Assembly (NCBI GenBank): GCA_028696165.1
Contig: JAQVHQ010000038.1
Span: forward strand, 1 to 34,586
DNA from: Lachnospiraceae bacterium
GTDB lineage: Bacteria > Bacillota > Clostridia > Lachnospirales > Lachnospiraceae
Length of the DNA stretch: 34,586 bases
Reading direction: 5' to 3'
Below are positions 7,206 through 14,802 of this stretch, piece after piece. Made by a program: the position numbers and the translations under genes. The notes beneath the pieces are model-generated. The model saw only the letters and a list, made by a program, of their open reading frames with translations, was not told the origin of the DNA and searched no databases. Each line of letters starts with the position of its first letter. The stretch's first letter is position 1.

Positions 7206-8315
7206 TTAGTTATTTTGTGCAAAAATATTTTCCAGCCAACTTGCATAATCTTCTACCCAGTCTCCATCGCCACCAAATCCATGTGGCCATCCATCAAGTA
7301 CGATTGTCGTTGTAGAAACGCCAACTTCTTCCATTACTTTAACCTGTGCCTCAAATTGACTATAAAATGGATCTTCCGTTCCATAACAATAAAATGTTGG
7401 TGGAAGATTTCCAGATTTTAAATCTTCTACATCAGTAGATCCAAAACTCAATCTTCCATAAAAGGAATAAATCATTCCATCCGCTGATGCATGTGCAGGA
7501 ATACTGTCTAACTCATCAGGGACATAATCTGCATCTAATGCTGTCCCATTTACATCTTCATCATAGTGCATTAGAAATTCTCCAGCCTGTATCCCTCCTG
7601 CTGAATACCCCATAACAGCTATATCATTAGGATCTATACCATAAATATCCGCGTTCTTACGAATAAATCTTACAGCACGCGCCACATCAAGTGCGCCCTC
7701 CTGTGGTGTATATGGGCGTAAACGGTAGTCAACGATGAATGTCTGATATCCTAGTTCTCTTAAATGAACTGCTGTTGGTAATGTATCTGTGTAATCTCCA
7801 CGAAATTGATATGCTCCACCCGCCATCAATACAACAGCGCCTTTCACTGCAACTCCTTCTTTTACCGGAATAGCTGTTACATAAGGTCTAAAATCGTATG
7901 GATCAAAATATCCTGTCATATCTTCCGTAAATTTCGTTACAGCAGGTGCTTTTCCTTCTTCCCATAAATAAAATACCTGGACCTCGCTGGTATTAGGAAC
8001 TGTGCTCAAAACTGTGACATTCCCTGCTGGTTCAGGCATTCTTCCATTCATTGCCGCTGTAGACCAATCAGATGTTCTTCCTGATCCAAAATCATAAATC
8101 TCTGGTAAATCGTCTGGGAGTGAAATCGTTTGTGTAGAACTTCCATCACGTAATTCATATGTTGACTCAAACGTTTTTTGACTTGTCATCTCACAACGCT
8201 CCGTTTCTTCTTTTTGATTATGATCTATATTTTCTTCCACACTTACATTTGTTCTTGTTACACATCCTGCAAGCATTACAGATGCTAACAATACTAATAA
8301 AATATGCTTTCTCAA
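7206..8315 (-). CDS. lipoprotein alpha/beta-hydrolase (esterase/lipase)
   Basis: The N-terminus is a lipoprotein signal ending in the lipobox LAGC with Cys18, so the enzyme is exported and lipid-anchored. After a low-complexity linker and a region of unknown fold (about 60-155), the hydrolase domain shows LMAGGAY at 163-169 (the HGGG-type oxyanion loop with Met-Ala replacing the usual His), GYSAGG with Ser238, YGTEDP with Asp315 and WPHGFGG with His345. This matches acetyl-esterase/hormone-sensitive-lipase relatives. The start is a TTG, preferred because GGTGG precedes it at good spacing and the signal peptide begins there. Its hydrolase domain resembles domain 1 of the 604-residue protein, so the operon has two related surface esterases. 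Substrate unknown. Confidence 0.8.
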   Translation of the reverse strand: MRKHILLVLLASVMLAGCVTRTNVSVEENIDHNQKEETERCEMTSQKTFESTYELRDGSSTQTISLPDDLPEIYDFGSGRTSDWSTAAMNGRMPEPAGNVTVLSTVPNTSEVQVFYLWEEGKAPAVTKFTEDMTGYFDPYDFRPYVTAIPVKEGVAVKGAVVLMAGGAYQFRGDYTDTLPTAVHLRELGYQTFIVDYRLRPYTPQEGALDVARAVRFIRKNADIYGIDPNDIAVMGYSAGGIQAGEFLMHYDEDVNGTALDADYVPDELDSIPAHASADGMIYSFYGRLSFGSTDVEDLKSGNLPPTFYCYGTEDPFYSQFEAQVKVMEEVGVSTTTIVLDGWPHGFGGDGDWVEDYASWLENIFAQNN

Positions 8316-8370
8316 ATGCCTACCACCTTTTCGAATAACTACTCTGGCAATTATGTAATTATAATTAATA

Positions 8371-8390
8371 GGAATCTTAACTCAGATTCC
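8371..8390. other. intercistronic hairpin
   Basis: GGAATCT (8371-8377) pairs with AGATTCC (8384-8390) over a six-base loop in the 85-base gap between the second aldo/keto reductase gene and the lipoprotein esterase gene. There is no T-run, so it is not a strong terminator. It could be a processing or partial attenuation site that lowers expression of the downstream genes relative to the two reductases. Confidence 0.35.
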
Positions 8391-8400
8391 CATTAACCTT

Positions 8401-9261
8401 TTACTCGTGAATCTTCATTCCATGAAGCGCTTTTACAAAGCCTGCATCAAAATGGTTTACAATCTCACTATGTCCCATATCTAATTTCGCAATTGCATCC
8501 ATATCATCCTGTGTTAATTCGAAATCCCAGATATCAATGTTCTGTTCCATACGATCTTTATGAACAGACTTAGGGATGACTACCACTCCTCTTTGTGTAT
8601 TCCATCGAAGCACTACTTGAGCTGCTGCTTTTCCATATTTATCAGCAATCTCAGTAAGAATTGGGTTGGTAAAGATTCCATGTTTTCCTTCTGCAAATGG
8701 TCCCCATGCTTCTGGCTGAACGCCATACTGTTTCATAACTGCAAGTGCATCTTCCTGCTGGAAGAATGGATGCACTTCCACCTGATTAACCGCTGGCATC
8801 ACTTCCACTGTTTCACAAAGATTTGCGAGAACATGTGGATAGAAGTTGCATACTCCAATTGCTTTGATTTTTCCAGCTTTATATGCCTCTTCCATCGCAC
8901 GGTACGCTCCAAAGTAATCGCCCATTGGCTGGTGAAGTAAATATAAATCAATATATTCTAAATCTAATTTTTCCAAAGATGTCTGAATAGCTTTTTTTGC
9001 ACCTTCATAACTTGCATCCTGCACCCACAATTTTGTCGTAATAAAAAGATCTTCTCTTGCCACACCCGATGCAATGGCAGTTTCAATTGCTTTTCCAACC
9101 GCTTCTTCGTTGAAATATGCAGCTGCTGTATCAATCAAACGATATCCTGATGCAATGGCATCAACTACTGATTGTTCACACTGCGCTGGATCTGGTACCT
9201 GAAACACTCCAAATCCTTCTTTTGGCATTTTCACTCCGTTGTTTAATGTTACAAATTCCAT
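8401..9261 (-). CDS. aldo/keto reductase, 2,5-diketogluconate reductase type
   Basis: The 286-residue protein is a full-length single TIM barrel of the NADPH-dependent aldo/keto reductase family. The catalytic tetrad is complete: Asp44, Tyr49, Lys77 and His110 (LIDTAAAY, TTKLW, LLHQP). The family signature IGVCNF and the NADPH-phosphate site motif IPKSVHKDRMEQN near the C-terminus are both present. It reduces an aldehyde or ketone; the true substrate cannot be read. It has the same length and order of motifs as the gene at 9325-10188, and the two form the promoter-proximal pair of the operon. An AGGAG-type site sits before the ATG. Confidence 0.9.
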   Translation of the reverse strand: MEFVTLNNGVKMPKEGFGVFQVPDPAQCEQSVVDAIASGYRLIDTAAAYFNEEAVGKAIETAIASGVAREDLFITTKLWVQDASYEGAKKAIQTSLEKLDLEYIDLYLLHQPMGDYFGAYRAMEEAYKAGKIKAIGVCNFYPHVLANLCETVEVMPAVNQVEVHPFFQQEDALAVMKQYGVQPEAWGPFAEGKHGIFTNPILTEIADKYGKAAAQVVLRWNTQRGVVVIPKSVHKDRMEQNIDIWDFELTQDDMDAIAKLDMGHSEIVNHFDAGFVKALHGMKIHE

Positions 9262-9324
9262 ATTGTCTCCTTTTCCTACGCTTTTTGCGTATATGCTATA
9301 TACTGTTTTCCTAGTTCCATTATT

Positions 9325-10188
9325 TTAATCGTGGATTTTCCACTCATTAATCCATTTGGCGGTACATCCACTTCTGTGATCAATAATTTCGCTATGGCCC
9401 AGATCCAGATTGGAAATGTTTCTCATATCACTTTCCGTTAATTCAAAATCAAAAATACGTATGTTTTCTTCCATTCGCTCCTTATGAACTGTTTTAGGAA
9501 TTGTAATCACTCCATTTTGAAGATGCCATCTTAAAACGATCTGTGCCACAGTTCTTTGGTATTTCTTTGCAAGCTTTTGTAACTGTGTATTGTGAAATAT
9601 ATCATGTTGCCCTTCTGATAAAGGTCCCCATGCCATTGGTTTCACATTGTAAGTCTTCATTATTTTAATCAAAGACTCGTTACACATAAATGGATGAATC
9701 TCCACCTGATCAATTACCGGTTTTATCCTACTATTCATGCATAGATCCACCAGACGATCTTCCATAAAATTACAGACACCAATACTTTTTATTACTCCTG
9801 CTTCTACCATGTCTTCCATCGCTCGCCATGCACTGTAATAATCTCCATAGGGTTGATGAATCAGATACAAATCCACGTAAGTTACTCCAAGATTCTTTAA
9901 CGATAGTTCAAATGCATGCCTTGCCTCTTCATATCCTGCATCCTGAACCCATAACTTAGTTACGATATATAACTCATCTCGTGTAACCAATTTGTCTTTA
10001 ATTGCTCTCTGAATCCCTTTCCCTATCGCCTGCTCATTTCCATAGGAAGATGCTGTATCAATCAGACGATACCCTTGTTTGATTGCTTCATATATGCATT
10101 CTTCGCATATCTTTTCCTCAAATATCTGAAAAGTACCATATCCTAAAGGTGGTATCTTTTCTCCATTGTGAAGTTCTATCATATTCAT
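9325..10188 (-). CDS. aldo/keto reductase, first gene of operon
   Basis: A full-length 287-residue barrel with tetrad Asp44, Tyr49, Lys78 and His111 and the NADPH site motif IPKTVHKERMEEN. It is clearly a paralogue of the next gene (shared VQDA.YE.A, LDLGHSEI..H and KIHD/E ending). GAGGGTGAGAG lies before the ATG. It is first in the operon and divergent from the LysR gene, so it is probably the main inducible target. Cytoplasmic. The unusual shared C-terminal LDLGHSEI motif separates this pair from the half-length reductase at 5537-6121. Confidence 0.9.
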   Translation of the reverse strand: MNMIELHNGEKIPPLGYGTFQIFEEKICEECIYEAIKQGYRLIDTASSYGNEQAIGKGIQRAIKDKLVTRDELYIVTKLWVQDAGYEEARHAFELSLKNLGVTYVDLYLIHQPYGDYYSAWRAMEDMVEAGVIKSIGVCNFMEDRLVDLCMNSRIKPVIDQVEIHPFMCNESLIKIMKTYNVKPMAWGPLSEGQHDIFHNTQLQKLAKKYQRTVAQIVLRWHLQNGVITIPKTVHKERMEENIRIFDFELTESDMRNISNLDLGHSEIIDHRSGCTAKWINEWKIHD

Positions 10189-10204
10189 TCTCTCACCCTC
10201 TCCT

Positions 10205-10261
10205 CACAATGAAATCATATTATTTTTTTCAAAAAAAGTACAATACCCATTTCACATTGTG
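10205..10261. promoter_or_regulatory. probable LysR operator between divergent promoters
   Basis: CACAATGAAAT (10205-10215) and ATTTCACATTGTG (10249-10261) form an interrupted inverted repeat flanking both divergent -35 regions. The right arm itself contains CACA-T-TGTG. Paired half-sites about four turns apart around a shared promoter are typical of LysR-type regulators that bend DNA and autoregulate. The assignment is from symmetry and position. Confidence 0.45.
10214..10243 (-). promoter_or_regulatory. sigma-A-like promoter for the reductase/flavodoxin operon
   Basis: On the minus strand TTGTAC (10243-10238) is followed after 18 bases by TATGAT (10219-10214), a near-consensus -35/-10 pair ending about 25 bases before the first aldo/keto reductase start. 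The -10 overlaps the left arm of the proposed LysR operator, which would allow activation or repression. Confidence 0.5.
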
Positions 10262-10268
10262 CTATAAT
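10239..10268 (+). promoter_or_regulatory. promoter for the LysR gene
   Basis: A perfect TATAAT lies at 10263-10268 with a weak -35 (TACAAT, 10239-10244) 18 bases before it. The -35 overlaps that of the opposing promoter, so transcription in the two directions should compete. The ribosome site AAAGGAGG precedes the LysR start by about seven bases. Confidence 0.5.
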
Positions 10269-10297
10269 ATAAACGCATACTGAAAAGGAGGTATTTT

Positions 10298-11140
10298 ATG
10301 TTCGAATTAAACCAACTAGAACAATTGCTGGCCATTGCTAATGCCGGAACTCTGTCAAAAGCTGCAGAACAGCTACATTTATCACAGCCCGCTCTTAGCC
10401 GCTCTATGCAAAGATTAGAAGAAGAACTGCAAGTCACTCTTTTTGAACGACAAAAAAACAAGATCACCTTTAACGCAAATGGTGACCTTGCTTTAGAACA
10501 TGCAAAAACTATAATAAATAATGCTGAAACTATGATATCAGCTTTGCAAGCATTTGAACGAAGTCAACATACCTTTAGTATTGGCTCCTGTGCGCCTGCT
10601 CCTCTATGGCGTATTACCCCTGTTATTTCCAGACAATATACAGATATGACAATTCAATCAGATATAAAATCGCAAGACGCTTTGATTTCGGGATTGTACA
10701 ATGATATATATCAGGTGATAATCACAACACATCCCTTAAATGATCCGGATGTTTGCTCTTACAAATATTTAGAAGAACATCTATATGTTGCCCTACCACC
10801 TGCTCATCCACTATCCACCAGAAAAAAACTTTCTCTTGCTGATATAAATGGTCAGACCATGTTATTGCTTTCTAGAATTGGATTTTGGTATGACATTTGT
10901 AAAGAAAAAATGCCTGACTCCTATTTTATTGTCCAGGATGAAGTCGAAGCATTAAATGAACTCCGTAAATCATCAGCAATTCCTACTTTTGCGACTAATT
11001 TGACTGCTCAGGGACGGACTGCGGATGCAAATCGAATTCTAATTCCACTTACTGATTCTGAAGTGAATGTTACCTTCTTCTGCTGTATTAAAAAATCAAA
11101 TAATCATCGGCTAAGTAAATTTATAGCAAGTATACAATAA
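10298..11140 (+). CDS. LysR-family transcriptional regulator
   Basis: The N-terminus is a classic LysR winged helix (NQLEQLLAIANAGTLSKAAE, then HLSQPALSRSMQRLEEEL and LFERQKNKITFN). About 190 residues of effector-binding domain follow, giving 280 in total, at the short end for the family (about 290-300). It is divergent from the twelve-gene operon and shares a 110-base control region with it, so it is the likely regulator of that operon. The effector-binding domain has several cysteines (for example in SCAPAP and FFCCIKK), but a redox-sensing role is only a guess. A strong AAAGGAGG site supports the start. Confidence 0.9.
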   Translation: MFELNQLEQLLAIANAGTLSKAAEQLHLSQPALSRSMQRLEEELQVTLFERQKNKITFNANGDLALEHAKTIINNAETMISALQAFERSQHTFSIGSCAPAPLWRITPVISRQYTDMTIQSDIKSQDALISGLYNDIYQVIITTHPLNDPDVCSYKYLEEHLYVALPPAHPLSTRKKLSLADINGQTMLLLSRIGFWYDICKEKMPDSYFIVQDEVEALNELRKSSAIPTFATNLTAQGRTADANRILIPLTDSEVNVTFFCCIKKSNNHRLSKFIASIQ

Positions 11141-11486
11141 GGTGCATTTTATTCAATTATGCTATGTCATAACTCTAACTCACCAAATTCTTTGGCATAA
11201 ACTTGGCATAAAACTGTAGTTGCGATTCTTGTAATCCCAGTAAATCCAAGACTTTTCGGAGATTCATCCAATATTGCCATGACAAACAAATAGTATTTTT
11301 AACATTTCTTAATCCCTTCTCCATCAAGGCACAAATTCAATCTAAACGTTATTTAGAGGTATTTTCTAAGCACCTTTTTTCGGTCAATCTTTTTAGGCTA
11401 TGTCACATAAGCGACTAAAACGGTTATTGTTTTACGTTATGAATTGCGTTATTTACACAGTCCATAACGTAGGGCTTATTTTGTGC
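11141..11486. other. gene-free region beside integrase, possible attachment region
   Basis: This stretch of about 346 bases carries no coding signal on either strand. It is rich in short repeated words: two TTGGCATAAA copies one helical turn apart (11192-11212) and several CGTTAT/ATAACG words between 11345 and 11480. It lies immediately downstream of the 3' end of an integrase gene, where attachment sites and integrase arm-binding sites usually sit. A core site could not be identified without the matching other end. Confidence 0.35.
11192..11212 (+). repeat. tandem TTGGCATAAA repeat
   Basis: TTGGCATAAA occurs at 11192-11201 and again at 11203-11212, an 11-base period that puts both copies on the same face of the helix. 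Arm-type sites of tyrosine recombinases are often arranged this way. Confidence 0.5.
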
Positions 11487-12729
11487 TTATGCTACATCGT
11501 CGTCGGCTTCTTCATACATATCAGCCTCACCCTCTTCATAATCATCATCAATTGAAACATGCTCTGGCACACGTGTAAATGGATAAAAATCATATTGCTT
11601 ATTTCCATATGCTTCTTCCATTGCTTCGTGTAAGTCTCCCGCTTCTAAGTGAGTGTAGACATTAAGTGTGATTTCGATTGATGAATGACCCATGATAAGC
11701 TGTAAAGCCTTTGGTCGCATTCCAGCACTTGCCATATTAGAACAAAATGTATGACGGCACACATACATGGGGACTGATTGGTTGTGTGATTTCTTCTTTG
11801 TACGTTTTATTGAATTTCTGTAATGTCCATCGTATGTGATTTTGCCAATGTTGTGCCACTTCCAAATGTTTGTCTCTGTCGAACCACAAAAACTTTGTAG
11901 CATACTCTGTATGTTCTTGATTCCACACAACAGGCTCTGTCTCCAAATGCGGTCTCTTAGCAATGACATCTCTAAACGCTTCTTCAACAGAACTAAACAT
12001 TGGAACATTTCTCACCGAATTTTTCGTTTTCGGTGTTTCAATATACAGCAACATCTTGTTCCCATCATGAATCCGTATTAACTGTCGTCTAACATGAATC
12101 TCATGCTTTTTAAAGTCTATGTCGTCTGCTGTCAGACCACAAAATTCACTAATACGCAATCCTGTATGGAATAGAATATAGATGCCATTAAAATACCTAC
12201 TAAAATGCTTATCCGTGCGTGTAAAATCAAGAAAACGTCGCATATCCCTGCGCGTGATAGCTTCACGTGTCTTGTTCTCACCATAAAGTTTTTTCTGCAT
12301 CGGAAAATCAAATGGATTATCATAGACCCAACGTGCTTTTTTTGCCCTTGTAAAAGCTGGTTTAAGAATCCCACGCAATGTACATAGCGTTGAATAGTTC
12401 TTTCCTTTACTTTCGTGTAAATCTTGAAACCATTCTTCGGCAATCACAGAATCAACATCTTTGATTTTCTTTTTTCCCATAGGGTCTGTTTCCATAAAAT
12501 TAAGTTGTGTTCTATAACCATTCCGTGTAGGTTCTTTTACTCCATTCCATTGCAAATCAATATGTCGCTTCATCAAGTCTAAGACCGTCATATTGCCACC
12601 AGAACTGTCAATACCATTTGCAACATCTGCATTATGTCTGTCAATCTTTTCCCTTAGAGAATCTCCCGACTTTTGCTTTTTGCCCTCTGGAACTTTATCA
12701 TTTTTTGTCAGTGTCCAACTATAAATTTG
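11487..12729 (-). pseudogene. int: Tn916-type tyrosine recombinase (integrase), truncated and frameshifted
   Basis: Residues reading down from about 12729 match the Tn916 integrase group: the end of the arm-binding domain (IYSWTLTKNDKVPEGK, SLREKI), the core-binding domain, then the catalytic domain with TGLRISE (first Arg), HTFCSNMASAGM (second His/Arg box), MGHSSIEITLNVYTH (the GH and the Tyr nucleophile) and an acidic tail. Two lesions are visible. The first 40 or so residues are missing, replaced at about 12730 by unrelated sequence. Near 11759-11767 (a TGTATGTG run) the frame breaks between ISPHV and CRHTF, just before the second catalytic box. Both make activity unlikely. The frameshift lies in a short tandem repeat, so a read or slippage error is possible; the N-terminal loss is not. 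Confidence 0.85.
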
Positions 12730-13276
12730 TTTTGTCTAATTTCACATCTGAGATTTTTTCAATGCTATCAATTGTGTATGGATTTCCATGTTGCGGATTT
12801 CCATCTTTATCAAGATAAAATGGAACACATACAACCTCATTTTTTTGTTGTTCTTCTTTTGCAATTGAGTATTCTTCAACATTACTTTTGAAAGAATCAT
12901 CAATCACAGAATCATAATCAAGCGTCTGCTCCGCAGGTCGATAATCAGCCATGATTTTGTCAAACTTTTCTTTGAAATCCATAAACATATTAAGCCGCTT
13001 TGTCTGCTCAACAACCGACCCACGAACTGACGCAAATTTTAATGCAAGATAATTTGCTCCATCGTGCCCCTGTTTAATTTCACAGACATAGAATCTTGAT
13101 AACATTGCACTGTAATGTTTGCTTTGTGTATTGATTTTGCAAGAAGCCAACCAATCTGCAAAGGTAAGATTGCTTGTAACAATAAAGTAATTGCCAGCCC
13201 ATGCTGGATTGTTGCTCTGTCTTTTGTATGCTTTGCAAATATAATTGTCTGTCATATTTAACAATCTCTGTTTCAA
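12719..13276 (-). pseudogene. C-terminal fragment of a Rep-like (SF3-type helicase) protein
   Basis: The reading frame carries NPAWAGNYFIVTSN, which fits motif C of superfamily 3 helicases in rolling-circle/CRESS-type replication proteins (hydrophobic stretch ending TSN). It is followed by a Trp (FADWL) and an SRF motif that could supply the arginine finger, then an unstructured C-terminal tail. Walker A and B and the nuclease domain are missing: the sequence upstream of about 13277 belongs to a different gene in another frame. The tail runs to 12719 and overlaps the integrase fragment. It is probably a relic of a plasmid or integrated mobilizable element. The Rep assignment rests on a few motifs. 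Confidence 0.5.
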
Positions 13277-14066
13277 TCATTCCCGGCAGGAACTCCACCT
13301 CATAGGGAAATTCACCGCTGCCAGAGTAAATAATACTCGCTGCCACCATCATCGCATCGACCCGCGTTTGAATCATCGCTTTGTCCGGCATCACACTTTC
13401 TTTCTCCCTTAACAACCGGTCAAAGTATTCTGCTGCCTGCTTCACACTATATCGATCCGGGTATTCAAATAGTAGTTCCCGGGTAAGCCTTGCTTTTTCT
13501 TCTTCGGATAGAGTGCTTGTAATAATTGCACCGCTTTTTGTATTCGGTTTTCGCTTCCGCCTGCGTTCGATAGATTTTCTTCCCACATATTTGTAGGACT
13601 GCAAGAGAAAACATCTGGAAATGGCCTGCAGCACCTCTGACTTTTCTTTATCCTCAAAACCCTTCAGAATCATCAGTAAATCATTCAGATATGTCTGCAT
13701 ATTTACGTTATTGCTTAACACCATAAGAATTCTTGTAGAATACAAGCTGTAATAATTATTGATTTTCTTATCTATGTAATCCATTTCTTTTACATAATCA
13801 TAGCTGATAAAGCTCTTTACCTCTGCCAGCTGACCATCCACAATCTCATGTGCCTTTATTTCGTCAACATTATTAAGACTCTGATACTCTTTTTTCATAT
13901 TCTCATAAACTTCTGTGTCAGGAATCCGTCTGAGCATCTTCTCAATTTCCTCAATGTAGCCCGGAATCAGACCACCCTTCTTAATAAAGAAATAGTCGTT
14001 GAAAAATGCTTCCATCATCTCATATATATGGCACAGCCATACAGTTTCTGGGTGCGTCCATGACAC
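13277..14066 (-). pseudogene. fragment resembling JetA (DUF5716) of Wadjet type II systems
   Basis: About 260 residues of a helix-rich protein are visible: an Ile/Tyr-rich YIDKKINNYYSLYSTR segment, NVNMQTYLNDLL, then SIERRRKRKPN and the segment around FEYPDRYSVKQAA. This pattern resembles the kleisin-like JetA subunit of the SMC-based Wadjet anti-plasmid complex. JetB, JetC and JetD are absent. The fragment lacks the winged-helix N-terminus (14066 is simply where the frame opens) and runs out of homology at about 13280, where the frame continues into the Rep-like sequence. So both ends are broken. Family recall is from pattern only and a different helical family is possible. Confidence 0.45.
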
Positions 14067-14103
14067 CTTTACTGCTAGTCATCTGCTGGTTATAGTTTAC
14101 CAC

Positions 14104-14187
14104 CTACATTCCGATAATTACTTTGATAAATCCATTATGTTTTCGATTAATCAATCGCTCAAGATACACATCTCGTTTTATTTCCAT
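14104..14187 (-). pseudogene. 27-residue N-terminal stub of an AAA/DUF4143 ATPase
   Basis: The stub begins MEIKRDVYLERLINRK and ends FIKVIIGM then TAG. This is the usual opening of the ATP-binding DUF4143 family, which continues immediately with the Walker A motif (GxRRxGKS). The stop falls exactly where that motif should begin, so the gene was cut there. A good AGAGG site precedes the ATG. The flanking JetA-like fragment lies directly downstream. Confidence 0.55.
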
Positions 14188-14357
14188 TTCGTACCTCTTT
14201 AATAAATTTTTTTGACGCGGTCGACACTTTTATTAAATGTATTATACACCAAATATTTTTTATCTGGCCACTATTTAATGAATATTTTTTCCACATATGG
14301 AGAAAATATTTACTATCTTTTCTTTTATAAGCCTACATGCATAATCATTCCCCTATA

Positions 14358-14660
14358 CTAATGCTGAGAAGATGCATTACACACGATCCGAATATTTGAG
14401 GAAATTAATCTTGAATCGTCCAATAGAATACAAGTACGAAATCGTTGCAGACAAAAATAAGTTGAAAATTATCACAACGGAATATGGTCGAATCGGCAAT
14501 AATCTAAATCAGATAGCAAAGTATTTCAACACTGGCGGCAATCGTTCCCCTGCAATGGAAGATTGAAATCCATGAATGTATCCATCAGCTCTTCATTTTG
14601 CGGAAACAGGTTCTGAAAATGGCTGGGGATTTTAATGAGACCAGACACAAAAGGCGATAA
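14358..14660 (+). pseudogene. second mobC copy, 5'-truncated and frameshifted
   Basis: This copy aligns with bases 223-522 of the first mobC, with about nine in ten bases identical by eye, including GRIGNNLNQIAKYFN. It lacks the first third, including the start and the N-terminal strand of the DNA-binding domain. One extra T at about 14565 (GAAGATTGAAA against GAAGATGAAA) makes an in-frame TGA. The reading frame after the insertion still matches the rest of MobC to a TAA at 14658-14660. It is not functional. It is in the same orientation as copy 1, making the two a direct repeat about 14.1 kb apart. Confidence 0.85.
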
Positions 14661-14677
14661 ATGTCACTTAGGGATGC

Positions 14678-14720
14678 AAAGAAGCACCGTGAACAAAATC
14701 GTTCACAGTGCTTCTTTTAC
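14678..14720. terminator. terminator of the second mobC copy
   Basis: AGAAGCACCGTG (14680-14691) pairs with CACAGTGCTTCT (14704-14715) with one mismatch, followed by TTT. It is a diverged duplicate of the terminator at 529-570, so the duplicated unit includes the gene end and its terminator. Confidence 0.7.
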
Positions 14721-14758
14721 TCCCAGCGGAAGATTGACATACCGTTTTCATTTTTTAA

Positions 14759-14789
14759 ATGAGCCAATGGGAATAACCCATTGGCTCAT
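14759..14789 (-). terminator. terminator of the O-demethylase gene
   Basis: GAGCCAATGGG (14761-14771) pairs perfectly with CCCATTGGCTC (14777-14787) over a five-base loop, extended by AT/AT at the base. It lies 14 bases past the stop codon of the LigM-like gene, and the minus strand continues into TTTAAAAAA. There is no long T-run, but the stem is strong. Confidence 0.7.
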
Positions 14790-14802
14790 CTACAAATATA
14801 AT

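Noticed and set aside
11759-11767. Programmed frameshift in the integrase
   Set aside because: There is no slippery heptamer followed by structure, the gene has also lost its N-terminus, and the TGTATGTG run better fits a small insertion.
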